Shown here: positions 26,147 to 35,213 of the stretch, one piece after another
Position numbering within the stretch: position 1 is the stretch's first letter
Layout: each line of letters starts with the position of its first letter
Source of the DNA: Gammaproteobacteria bacterium
Lineage (GTDB): Bacteria > Pseudomonadota > Gammaproteobacteria > JACCYU01
Length of the DNA stretch: 58,865 nt
NCBI GenBank assembly: GCA_013695765.1
Contig: JACCZW010000017.1
Location: 1 to 58,865, forward strand
Direction of reading: 5' to 3'
Program-made: the position numbers and the translations under genes
The notes under the pieces: model-generated
What the model was told of the DNA's origin: nothing
The model's input: the letters and a program-made list of their open reading frames with translations, nothing else
Database searches by the model: none

Positions 26147-28269
26147 TCAGACTTCCGGCCGCGCGCCGGGCGCATCGGCTGAATCAGCCTCGCCGAATAC
26201 GGCGTGATTGAGACTGGCCAGTATTTGTCGCAGCCTCTCCTCGTTGCCGAAGGTTTGAATCGCACGTTGCATGCCGCCGATATGGGAAAACGGCGGCACC
26301 AGAAAATGATCTGTGGTGAAGTTCTCCAAGGTATCCGCGTTGGCGCGGATGTATTCGCCGATGGTGAGCAGCAGGCGCGATTCATCCGCGTTCAGCTTGG
26401 TTTGCGCGGCTATCCAGGCCTCGAAACGCGCGCCGCGCAGCGCGGCCTGTTGCACGTCCGGATCGAGAAATCTGAGGTTCCCGTTCTCATCCACGGTGAT
26501 CCACTCGCGCGTGGTGGGATCGATGTGGTCGTCCACGTCCAGCGTGAGCAAACGCGCGACCCGTACTTGTCTTTCGACCTCGTTTCCCGGATCGCGCCGC
26601 CTTCGGGTATGGTCTCGTCATCCTGGTGATAATCGGTGACGCCGACGAAATCGAACATCGTGAACAGCGCCTTGCCGGGCGCCTTGCGGGTGCCGCGCCC
26701 GCGCATCTGACGGTACAGGACAACGGAACGGGTAAACCGCGCCATGACGAGGTTGACGACCTCGGGCGCATCGAAGCCGGTATCCAGCATGTTGACGGAT
26801 ACCAGGATCTGCGGGAACCGCTCGCGCTTGAAACGCTTGATCTTGGTGGCCGCGTCCACGCTGTCGTCCTTGCCGAATCCGGAGACGACGAAATCCGCGT
26901 ACCGAATATTCGGCGCGGGTTTCGCGAATGCATTCGCCTCGTCGAGCAGTTGCGCCAGGGTCTCGGCGTGGCGCTTGGTGACGGCGAACACAATGGTCTT
27001 GCCGAGCAGCGGTTTGCGCATGTGGCCGCGCGAATCCACATAGCCGTGCTCCATCACCTGCTTGAACTCGCGCACGATCGCGCGGTTGCGTTCGGGGATG
27101 GTGAACTTGCGCTCCAGCGCGTTCGGATCGACCTTGATTCTATCCGTATTGGAGAACAGCGCCTCGAATTCGGCCTTGGCCTCTGGCGACATCGCCGACC
27201 AGTCGAGCTCGTCGCGCTTGACCTGGAAGCCTTCCTCGGCGGCGGTCTTGACGGTTTGCGCCTTGTAAATCTGATATGGCGCCAGATACCCATCCCTGAC
27301 GGCTTCGGACAGCGTGTAACGGAAGGTCGGCTCGGCGACTTCAAAGAAGCGCAAGGTGTCGCGCACCAGGAGTTTGTCTTCCTCGTCGCCGCTTTCGATC
27401 GCGCTGGTGAAGGGCGTGGCGGTGAGCCCGATCTGGATGCTGTCGAAGTACTTGAGTATGCCGCTCCACTTGCCGTAGATGCTGCGGTGACATTCGTCGG
27501 TGATGACGAGATCGAAATACCCTGCGGCGTATTCGCGGTAGGTATTGATCATGCTCTGCAAGGTGGTGATCGTGATGCGCTTTTCATCCTGAAATCTGCG
27601 GCCGGCGCGCAACACGTAGCAGGGCAACGCCGCGAGGTGCTCGGAAAAAGCGTCCTCGGTCTGCGTCGCCAGGGTGATGCGGTCGACCAGAAACAATACG
27701 CGCGTGATGGCGTTCGCCTCGCACAGGCGCTTGATGAGCGCCGCAGCCATACGCGTCTTGCCGGTGCCCGTGGCCATTTCCACCAGCAGCTTGCGGCGGC
27801 CGGCATTGATTGCCCGGCACAGGACATCGATGCAGTCCCGCTGATAATCGCGTCCGGCAATGACCAGGTCGATCGGACGGGTCAGCGGATCGACTCGCAG
27901 TTCGCGGCTTGCCAGGCGGCGTTCGAGATCGTTCTGCCTGAAAAAGGTGCTGACCGGACGTGGAAAGGCTTCCGTGCTGTAATCCCAGAAGCGTATCTGC
28001 TCGCCGTTGGCGATGAACACGAACGGCACGCGATCGAGTTGCTCCGCATAGCGGCGGCCCTGGGCGGCGGCCTGATCCAGATTGCGCGCGGCGCGCTTGG
28101 CCTCGATCACGGCCATCGCGCGACCGTGGCGGTCGCATAACACATAGTCGGCGCGAGTGCCGTCCGGCAGCGGATATTCGAAACGAACGGAGACGCCGTC
28201 GGTGAGCTTCCAGCCGACATCTTTCAATAAGCTATCGATGACCGCTCGAGAGTAAGCTTCGTTGGGCAT
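26147..28269 (-). CDS. hsdR: Type I restriction endonuclease subunit HsdR, one frameshift near 26560
   Basis: HsdR translocates DNA with ATP and cuts it when two complexes meet. From 28269 the protein shows the nuclease motif (TRADYVLCDRHGRAMAVIEAK, Asp41 and Glu56-x-Lys58) and Walker A ATGTGKT (166-172). The DECH box (258-261), TATP (283-286) and helicase motif VI region LYRQMRGRGTR follow. Near 26560 the frame breaks after KYGSRV. Adding a G to the GGG there gives KYGVARLLTLDVDDHIDPTTREW and carries the protein to 26147, about 707 aa in all. If the change is real, only the last ~135 residues (HsdM-contact region) would be lost, which should disable restriction but not methylation. Confidence 0.85.
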
Positions 28270-28322
28270 TTCATTCTTTGTTCAGCGGAGCGTCAGGCCC
28301 CTCGCACGACGCCCGAAGAGGC

Positions 28323-28607
28323 TTACCCTCGCCATAAGCGTCGGCGGGTCAATACACTGCATGCAGCGTCCGCCTCGTCTTCCGATTCGATCTCCTTGAT
28401 TTGTTCAGCGCTCATCGAGCGTAATGGAGAGTCCGCGGCCAAGCGGATCGGCGGTTTAATCAGTCGGCGGCGGCGAGGCGACGGTGGTTCATCGAGTTCA
28501 CGACGCAGGGCATTCGCGACGAATTCGCGCAACGTAGCGCCGCGCTCCACTGCCACGATCTTGGCGCGCTTCAGGAGGTCGTCCGGCAAGTCGAGTGTGG
28601 TACGCAT
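28323..28607 (-). CDS. Ribbon-helix-helix (CopG/VapB-type) DNA-binding protein, 94 aa
   Basis: MRTTLDLPDDLLKRAKIVAVERGATLREFVANALRREL is a clear ribbon-helix-helix DNA-binding domain of the VapB antitoxin type. A linker with RLIKPPIRLAADSPL and MSAEQIKEIESEDEAD matches the toxin-binding tails of such antitoxins. The last residues (SVLTRRRLWRG) look unnatural and may reflect a frameshift or join. No VapC toxin follows; instead hsdR begins 53 bases downstream on the same strand. It may be an orphan antitoxin or may repress the hsd operon that it leads. Confidence 0.75.
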   Translation of the reverse strand: MRTTLDLPDDLLKRAKIVAVERGATLREFVANALRRELDEPPSPRRRRLIKPPIRLAADSPLRSMSAEQIKEIESEDEADAACSVLTRRRLWRG

Positions 28608-28699
28608 AGATATGTGTTTATGCTTTGATAGCCGCAGTCTATCGCCGATCTCGATAAGACATCAATCGCCGAAGTAAAGCCGAGCGCTGCTAAACGAAA

Positions 28700-28890
28700 C
28701 GGCGATGATTCTCCGACATTGCCCGATCCTGCGGCAACGTTACCCCAGGGCGCCCAGCCCGGCCACATCGGCTCGATCACCGGCTCATCCGCTTTATAAT
28801 GCGCCACCACGCGAAACGGGCGACTGGCGCTGGTATTGTCGTATACATACGTTTCATCCGCGAGCGCAATCGCCCCGCCCATCGTACAAG
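28700..28890 (-). pseudogene. Zeta-toxin-like kinase C-terminal remnant
   Basis: On the minus strand one frame reads GGAIALADETYVYDNTSAS and RPFRVVAHYKADEPVIEP. This resembles the C-terminus of zeta-toxin/UDP-GlcNAc-kinase-like proteins (LADEAYVYDNT...PFRLVAR). The P-loop half is missing, and no start remains upstream, where the next gene on the opposite strand begins. It would be the decayed toxin of a small toxin-antitoxin-like unit next to the RHH gene. The match rests on about 35 residues. Confidence 0.4.
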
Positions 28891-28977
28891 CTCGAACTCG
28901 TTTCTCCAGAGCACGCGGGGCGTGAAGATTTCGTTGACACCACGAGCGCGGACATATCAAAACGGATCGCAAAGGTG

Positions 28978-29511
28978 ATGGAAAAGCGCATTGGCTGGAG
29001 CACTGTCAAAACGCGGCTAAAAGTCTTTGACCGCGAGGGTCTTATGGGGTTGATCCAGGATCTCTACGGGTTGAGCCAAGACAATCGATCCTTCCTGCAT
29101 GCCCGTTTCTCGCTGGGCGCCGATCCACTCGACGTGTACAAGCAACGGATGCGCGCAGCCTTGTTTCCGCCGTTGAACAAACCGGTACGCGTGGCTGATG
29201 CCCGGAGAACACTCTCTGAGTATCGCAAGGCGATCGGCCGACTGGAAGGACTGCTGGAACTGCATGTGTTCTGGTGCGAGACGGCCTGCCGGTTTTCGAT
29301 GGACTACGGCTATGCGGAAGACGCGTATTTCGATCCGCTACTGCGCCAGTTCGAGGCCGCGCTTAAACTTCTGCTGTCCGTGGATTTGTCGCCCCGCGAA
29401 GCAGCGCTCGCGAGACTCGTTGCGGTCCGCGATGAGATGGACGTGGGTTACGGCGTACAGGATGAAATGAGCTGGTTGCTGGAACAAGCCGGGGTGCGTG
29501 ATGAAAGTTAA
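28978..29511 (+). CDS. DUF6155-like hypothetical protein, 177 aa
   Basis: The start at 28978 (MEKRIGWSTVKTRLK) follows AAAGG and fits the family's beginning. The protein is all-helical and acidic to neutral: LKVFDREGLMGLIQDLYGLS, DNRSFLHARFSLGADPLDVYKQ, LSEYRKAIGRLEGLLELHVF, FSMDYGYAEDAYFDPLLRQFE. This pattern resembles small cytoplasmic DUF6155-type proteins found scattered near mobile genes; the function is unknown. It overlaps the next gene by 11 bases. Its place between type I restriction and Wadjet genes hints at a defence or toxin-antitoxin role, which is inference. Confidence 0.6.
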   Translation: MEKRIGWSTVKTRLKVFDREGLMGLIQDLYGLSQDNRSFLHARFSLGADPLDVYKQRMRAALFPPLNKPVRVADARRTLSEYRKAIGRLEGLLELHVFWCETACRFSMDYGYAEDAYFDPLLRQFEAALKLLLSVDLSPREAALARLVAVRDEMDVGYGVQDEMSWLLEQAGVRDES

Positions 29512-29836
29512 CAAGGCCGCCTACATAGCCAGGTGGCGTATTGCCGAGATGGAAACCTGGAATCAGGAGTTCGTGGACATGGAAGTACCGGGTCATTTTA
29601 CATTCGCGCGTGACGGACTCGGCTCCTTTCAGTTTGGCCTGGTACAAGGCGAGATTGACTGGCGGATCGAGGCGATCGGCGCTGACACGCGCCTGACGTT
29701 TTCGTGGGCTGGGAGCGACGACTGCGATCCTTCCAGCGGGCGCGGCTGTGCGCGGATCGAGAACGGCGAATTAAGCGGACGCATCTTCATCCATCTCGGC
29801 GACGAGTCCGGATTTCGCGCCGTCAAAACGGGTTAA
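29501..29836 (+). CDS. Hypothetical protein, 111 aa
   Basis: The ATG at 29501 overlaps the end of the preceding gene. The sequence is compact and beta-rich: YIARWRIAEMETWNQEFVDM, GHFTFARDGLGSFQFGLVQGEIDWRIE, LTFSWAGSDDCDPSSGRGCAR, GRIFIHLGDESGFRA. Similar small proteins with 'FSWEGNDDxDPxSGRG' and 'HLGDDSGF' motifs occur near mobile loci in many bacteria. I know of no experimentally defined role. The conserved Asp/Gly-rich turn may bind metal or ligand. It is probably co-translated with the upstream gene. Confidence 0.65.
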   Translation: MKVNKAAYIARWRIAEMETWNQEFVDMEVPGHFTFARDGLGSFQFGLVQGEIDWRIEAIGADTRLTFSWAGSDDCDPSSGRGCARIENGELSGRIFIHLGDESGFRAVKTG

Positions 29837-29856
29837 GCGCGACGCGCACGCGCACC

Positions 29857-31083
29857 TCACGGCACGCGGGCTTCGTCCAGATCCTCAAGCAGTTGTTCCA
29901 CGACAGCTTCTTCGTGGACCGCAAATCCGACCTCCATCATGGCCGCGGTGAGTTCAACATCCCAAGCGGCTGTAACGGGATCGCCCGCCAGAGCGTGCCC
30001 ATGCTTACGACGTGCGCGCAAATACTCTTCCGTGCCGTAGCACCAAGGCGCGGTCGCGAATGCGCGCATGACGAAGTTGCCGATGTGAATACCCGGCCAG
30101 TCGAAGTCGCCGTGATAGCAAAGCCTTGCGCCCGCGGCGGCGAGTTGGGCGAGCAAGGTGCGTTGCGCGGCCGCCGGCATGCCATCCGTGCAGACCAGCG
30201 GCGCGCATGTTGCGCCGAGGCGATCGGCGGCGATGGCGACGACCGACGGGTTTTCACACACGTAGATCGTGCAACCCGACACCCGCCAGCGCGGCGGCGC
30301 GCGCAGCAGCCCCCGCAGCGAGAAATTCAGCGGTTCGCCCTGCGTCCGCGCCGCCTCGGCCAACATCCCCAGCGGCATGTCGCCATGCGCGCGCAGGTTT
30401 AGAGCCAGCGCGGGTCTTGCCAGCTCGTTGACCAGCACGCCCGCGCGCGCCCAGATGTCTCGCGCGCCAGCTTCGGCATCGGATGCTTCCTGCTCCGCGC
30501 GCAGAGCAGCGACTACCAGCGTGGCGACCGGGCGGCCTTTGTCCAAAGCATGTGCGTCGCCGAGTACTTCCGCGGCGAGCCGGCTGCGCGGTACGCCGGT
30601 CGCGGGCAGCCGCGCCAGCACGCGCGACGCGTGGGTGAGCAACCGTTGCGCGAGATCGGAATCGGCGACCGCGAGACGCTTGACCATGCCTTGTGCAGCC
30701 GTATGCTCAAGACACTGGATCAATCGCGGCTCGGCGATGGCGGCAAAGACGGCTTCCCACGATCGCTCGCGAGCGCCGCGTTCGGCATTAAGATCCGGGA
30801 TATGGCCATCCAGCGCTTCCAGCGCATCGCGCAAGGATTCCGCGACACCGGCACGCCGCAGAGCCTCGTCAACTTCCGTCAAGGTCATGCGCATGGAATC
30901 CGCGCGGCGGGAGCGCCGGCCCAGCAATCCTTCCAGCACCCGGCGTTCGGCCGAATTCAAACGCGACAACGTAAACTGCTCGCGCAGCGTGCCCCGCTCA
31001 AAGCGGGAGCGCAGCCGCTCCCGAAGAATTTTCAACTCAGCGCCGCCCAGCAATCTTGTCAGCCGTTCGCGATCCCAGTTCAT
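29857..31083 (-). CDS. jetD: Wadjet type II JetD (DUF2399/TIGR02679), Toprim nuclease, 408 aa
   Basis: JetD is the nuclease subunit that cuts plasmid DNA after the SMC-like JetABC complex senses a small circle. The N-terminal part (~1-230) is helical and binds DNA. The C-terminal Toprim fold shows the key glutamate Glu277 in VCENPSVVAI and the Asp-x-Asp pair (Asp326, Asp328) in YHGDFDWPGIHIGNF. All catalytic residues are therefore present. The start at 31083 overlaps jetC by 4 bases. It is the last gene of a four-gene operon in the order A-B-C-D, standard for the type II system. Confidence 0.9.
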   Translation of the reverse strand: MNWDRERLTRLLGGAELKILRERLRSRFERGTLREQFTLSRLNSAERRVLEGLLGRRSRRADSMRMTLTEVDEALRRAGVAESLRDALEALDGHIPDLNAERGARERSWEAVFAAIAEPRLIQCLEHTAAQGMVKRLAVADSDLAQRLLTHASRVLARLPATGVPRSRLAAEVLGDAHALDKGRPVATLVVAALRAEQEASDAEAGARDIWARAGVLVNELARPALALNLRAHGDMPLGMLAEAARTQGEPLNFSLRGLLRAPPRWRVSGCTIYVCENPSVVAIAADRLGATCAPLVCTDGMPAAAQRTLLAQLAAAGARLCYHGDFDWPGIHIGNFVMRAFATAPWCYGTEEYLRARRKHGHALAGDPVTAAWDVELTAAMMEVGFAVHEEAVVEQLLEDLDEARVP

Positions 31084-34000
31084 GCCGGCAAGCCTGGGAA
31101 CCGTCGCTCAGGATCGTCCTCCCGCCGGCGTGTCTTGCCGTCCCACTGCCAGCGCGAGACGAACACCGCGTCCGCGCCCTCGCGGCGCACGAGCTGGCAG
31201 ATCGCCACACCCGGCAGCTCGGCGTAACAACCCCACTCACGCTCGCTGGTCATGACGAAATCCAGATCGAACTCGCGGATCAGCGCCATGCAGTGCGCAC
31301 GCGCGTCGTCGTCGATGCCAGCAAATGCCTCGTCCAGCAACACCAGCCGCGGCGCATTCGGCGCCGCGCTGTGATAGTGACTGCTGGCGGCGGCGAACAG
31401 CGGCACCGTCAAACCCAGCGCGCGCTCGCCACTGGACGCGGGTCCGGACAACGGTTTCCAGTCGCCATCCTGGCGGCGCTGCACGGCGAACCGATGCCAG
31501 TACCGATAATCCAGCGCCCGCGACAGGCTTTCCAGTTGCGTGAGCTGCTCATCGCGGATGCGCTCGGACGCGATGCGGTTTTGCAGAAACTCACCGACCG
31601 CGCGTCGATCCTCCATCGACCAGGCTTCGGCGCTGGTCCGCAGCAGACGCCGACGCACCTCCGCCAGGCCGGTGGGCGCGCCGTCCACGGCCTCGTTTAG
31701 TGGCTGCCAAACAAGCCGGTAGCGCAGGCCGGTGGATGTCGGACGCCGATAGAGTTCCTCATTGATTGCCTGGACACGCTGCTCGGTGTCCTGGATCAGG
31801 CGTTGCAACTGCGCCGCGACTTCCTGCTGGAGGTGATTCTCCAGCACTTCGCGTTCGCGCGCCGACAGCAGGGCGCGTCGCTCGCTCCGCTCGGCTTCGA
31901 GCTTGCGCTCCAGTGCGTCCGGTCGCTCCGGCCGCTGCTGATAGACAATGCGCACGAGCAGACAGTCGTCGGCGACCTCGGCGCTTGCCTCATGTCCTTG
32001 CGCGGACATCGCGCGTTGCAGTTCCGTATAGTCATGGCCGATGCCACTCTGGATGCGAGACCAGTCGGCGTCTTCGGCGCTGATCTCGACAAGCGTCTGC
32101 TCCGCCCGCCGCGCCACTGTCAGCGCGAGTTCCACGCCCCAGCCGGCGCCGGGCTCAGGGAGGGACACGTCAGGCAGCGCGCTCGCAAGCAGGCCGGTGA
32201 CGGCGAAGCTTTGCAGACCCTCGATCGCGCGCCGGCGCGCCTCACCACGCTCATTGAGATCCTCACGCAGACCGCTGGCCTTCTGCGCGGCGCGGGCCTC
32301 CGTGCCGCTGCCTTCGATCAAGTCTTGCGTGGCCGCCTTCAGCTCAGTCTCGTGCTGGCGCCGGGCATGATCGGCTTGAGCGATCTTGCGCTGCAATGCC
32401 TCTACCTGGTCTCCGACCGTTTCCAGCAAGGTGTTCAAAGTCGCTTGCGCTTCGATCGAGGCGCGCTGACGATCATTGGAGTCGGCCTGACTCGCCGCAA
32501 GATCATTGCTGGCCTGCGCCTCGCGCTCCAACTGGTGTGCAAGTTCAAACAACGCGCGCCGATGATCGCGTAATGCATTCGAAAACTGGTCGACCGCACC
32601 ACGGTATTCGTTTAACCCGTGCTCGACGGCTTCCAGACCCTCCCGATCCGTCGGAAGCCGCGTATCGGCGGCGTCCTGCTCCAGTGTTTCACGCGCCCGG
32701 GCCGCGGCCTGCTGAAGCTCGGCAAGGCGCGCTTCGATCTCGCCCAAACGCGCCTGGGCCGCGCGCCGATTGCCCTCGGCGGCAATGAACGTCGCCTGAA
32801 CGCGGAGTAAAGAGTCTGCTTTGGGCGCGGTCTCGAACTCAGCCTGCGCCGCCGCGCGCCGCGTTGATATTTTCTCGAGGTCAAGGCGCAACTGATCCAA
32901 AGCCGCGCTCAGGTCGTCAAGCCGCAGCGAGATCTCCGACAGCCGCTGGCGCCGCGCGGCCTCGCGCGCCGCATGACCGATGTACTGCGCTTGCGGTTTG
33001 GACCACGCGCCGTGCGCGGGACCGACGCGGAATTCGCCGCTGCGTGATACCCATGCTTCCGCCTCTGCTGCGTCCTGATCGCAACAGGCAATGCATTCGA
33101 GGATTCCGGCTACCGTCTCGCCGCCGACCGCGGCGCCCGTGCCGCTGTTTGAAATCGTCGGCCGCACCCACTCGGCGAGCGAGGGCGCGGCCACAGGTTC
33201 GCGTGCGATCAGCCGCAGGTCGTGGGTGGCGGAATCGTGCACTTCGCCCTGTGGCGTCACCCATGCATCAAGCAGTCCGGCCGCCTCCAGCGCGGCTTCG
33301 ATGCCGGCGCGCTCGGCCGCCGGCACGTGATCCTTAAAGTCGACCAACTGCCACAGCGCGGCACCCGCTTGCCCGGTCCGCGCCTGCTCCGCGCGCGTGT
33401 GAGGCGGCGGCGGTGTGCGATCTTCGCCCTGCTCCAGACGCTTCCGCTCGGCTTCGCGCTCGGAGTTTTCTGCTTCCAGTTCGCGGCGGCGCCGCAATAG
33501 CTCCGCTTCTCGTGCGGCTAAGGCTTGTTCCTGCTCACGGCGGGCGTTCTCCAGCGCCGCGTGCATAGGGTTAAACCCGGCACCGGTCTCAACCCAGTCC
33601 TCCAGGTTTGCCAGCGACTGCTCGGCGTCCGCCAAACGCAAGATGCGCAGCGCGCCAGCATGGCCACGCCAGTCGGCTACCAGGCTTGACGCGGCTTGCC
33701 GTTGCGACTGCAAGGCTTCCGCCACGGCGGTGCTCGCCGCATCGAAATCGTCGGCCCGTGCGCGGCGCGTTTCCTGTGTCTGCCGCTGGACCAGCCGCGC
33801 CTGCTCGAACTCGCGTACGCGCTTGCGGATGAATTGCACCTGTTCAGCGCGAGCCAGTGCCGCTGCGCGCAGTTCACGTTGCATCCTTTCGGCGAATCCT
33901 GTGGGTTCGTTGGCCACGCCATCCGGCAAGTCAAGCTCGCTCAGCTCCCGCGCGTGCACGGCTTGCAGCCCAGTCTCGGAGGCGAGCCGCGCGGCGTGCT

Positions 34001-35213
34001 CCTGATTCCCCGCAAGACTTGCGCGCGACAGTGCGGCGTCTTCGCGGCGCTGTGCGGCACCGACGCTTTCTCGCTCCAGTCGCTCGCGATCCGCCGCAAG
34101 GCGTGTTTCCGCGCCATCGTGATCCAGTCGCGCCTTATCGGTTTCGGTGCGCGCCCGGTCAAGCCGGTTGGCGTCACGATTGACTGGATCTTCCTTAAGC
34201 GCGCCCAGACGCGCCCGATCTTCGATCAATCGTGCTTCCAATTCCGTCAGCATCATGCGCACTCGCGCGACCTCGGCTTGCACCTCCCGCAGTTCCTGCT
34301 CCGCGGCGTTGAGATCGCGGCTGGTATGGTCGTGCAGAGTTTGCGCGCGGCGCAGCACCGCTGCGCGACGCCGGCTCGCGACCTGCGCGTAACGCCGGTA
34401 ACGCCGCTCGAAGGCATTGACGGCTTTGCACATCGCGTCCAGCTCTTCGAGCTCGCGGCGAAAATCGTCCAGCTGATTCATGGCCTCGGCGACGTCGTCC
34501 AGGGTAGCGCGATCCAGCGGCGGCAGCGCCTCGGTGAGCGCGGCGGACAGACGTTTTTCGTCGGGCTGCTTGGAGAGCTGCGGCTGGCGCAACTGAATCA
34601 ACGTGTCGATCAGCGCACCGTAGCGCTCGGCGCCCAGGCGAAACAGACGCTCATCCACCGCGCGACGATAGGTTTGCGCGGTCTCGAATACCTGACCCCG
34701 ACTGCCCAGCGCCTCGATCAGACGCTCGCACGAGAGCGCGGTGCGCTCCGGCGTCGTCAGCCACAGATCCTCGCCGGGACGCTGAGCTGTTACGAAATAC
34801 CAACTTTCCACCCGTGTACGGCCGACGACCGCGCGCAGACCGCAGCCCAGGGTGAAGATCAGCACTTCGCCCGCATCGTCAAGGCGACCGAATTCTACCC
34901 AGGCGTAGCCGACGCGGCGCTCGTGGCGATTGCCCATGAGCAGATTCCAATCCATGCGCTTGCCGCGATCGCCATCCGGCTCGAGACGCACGGACGCGAG
35001 ATTGGCGTCGAGCAGAAACGGCAAGGTCAGCGACAGCACCTTGGACTTTCCCGTGCCATTGTTCCCGCGCAGCAGCAGATGGCCATCGCGAAACCAGAAC
35101 TCCTCCGCGTCGTAGTGGTACAACTCGACGAGTCCCATGCGTAGCGGCTGCCACCGCTCGCGCTCAGGTTGTGGCAAAACCGGGACGTGCGTGTTGACGG
35201 TGAAATCGTTCAC
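31080..35213 (-). CDS. jetC: Wadjet type II JetC (TIGR02680), SMC-like ATPase, 1377 aa
   Basis: JetC is the motor of the Wadjet complex and extrudes DNA loops like condensin. The P-loop is GNNGTGKS (residues 50-57). The ABC signature is GPASSGERALGL (~1255), and Walker B is RLVLLDEAFAGIDDD (~1290-1303). Between these lie long coiled coils (residues ~280-560 and ~780-1010) on either side of a hinge-like region near 640-760 (VDFKDHVPAAERAGIEAALE). The full length is as expected for the family, and no frameshift is seen. It overlaps jetB and jetD by 4 bases each, so the three are translationally coupled. Confidence 0.93.
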   Translation of the reverse strand: MNDFTVNTHVPVLPQPERERWQPLRMGLVELYHYDAEEFWFRDGHLLLRGNNGTGKSKVLSLTLPFLLDANLASVRLEPDGDRGKRMDWNLLMGNRHERRVGYAWVEFGRLDDAGEVLIFTLGCGLRAVVGRTRVESWYFVTAQRPGEDLWLTTPERTALSCERLIEALGSRGQVFETAQTYRRAVDERLFRLGAERYGALIDTLIQLRQPQLSKQPDEKRLSAALTEALPPLDRATLDDVAEAMNQLDDFRRELEELDAMCKAVNAFERRYRRYAQVASRRRAAVLRRAQTLHDHTSRDLNAAEQELREVQAEVARVRMMLTELEARLIEDRARLGALKEDPVNRDANRLDRARTETDKARLDHDGAETRLAADRERLERESVGAAQRREDAALSRASLAGNQEHAARLASETGLQAVHARELSELDLPDGVANEPTGFAERMQRELRAAALARAEQVQFIRKRVREFEQARLVQRQTQETRRARADDFDAASTAVAEALQSQRQAASSLVADWRGHAGALRILRLADAEQSLANLEDWVETGAGFNPMHAALENARREQEQALAAREAELLRRRRELEAENSEREAERKRLEQGEDRTPPPPHTRAEQARTGQAGAALWQLVDFKDHVPAAERAGIEAALEAAGLLDAWVTPQGEVHDSATHDLRLIAREPVAAPSLAEWVRPTISNSGTGAAVGGETVAGILECIACCDQDAAEAEAWVSRSGEFRVGPAHGAWSKPQAQYIGHAAREAARRQRLSEISLRLDDLSAALDQLRLDLEKISTRRAAAQAEFETAPKADSLLRVQATFIAAEGNRRAAQARLGEIEARLAELQQAAARARETLEQDAADTRLPTDREGLEAVEHGLNEYRGAVDQFSNALRDHRRALFELAHQLEREAQASNDLAASQADSNDRQRASIEAQATLNTLLETVGDQVEALQRKIAQADHARRQHETELKAATQDLIEGSGTEARAAQKASGLREDLNERGEARRRAIEGLQSFAVTGLLASALPDVSLPEPGAGWGVELALTVARRAEQTLVEISAEDADWSRIQSGIGHDYTELQRAMSAQGHEASAEVADDCLLVRIVYQQRPERPDALERKLEAERSERRALLSAREREVLENHLQQEVAAQLQRLIQDTEQRVQAINEELYRRPTSTGLRYRLVWQPLNEAVDGAPTGLAEVRRRLLRTSAEAWSMEDRRAVGEFLQNRIASERIRDEQLTQLESLSRALDYRYWHRFAVQRRQDGDWKPLSGPASSGERALGLTVPLFAAASSHYHSAAPNAPRLVLLDEAFAGIDDDARAHCMALIREFDLDFVMTSEREWGCYAELPGVAICQLVRREGADAVFVSRWQWDGKTRRREDDPERRFPGLPA

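Noticed and set aside
26626-28140. 504-codon open frame opposite hsdR
   Set aside because: Antisense shadow; composition only mirrors hsdR, whose helicase motifs are certain.
33696-35144. 482-codon open frame opposite jetC
   Set aside because: Mirror frame of a GC-rich coiled-coil gene; low-complexity product with no family features, while the jetC strand matches throughout.
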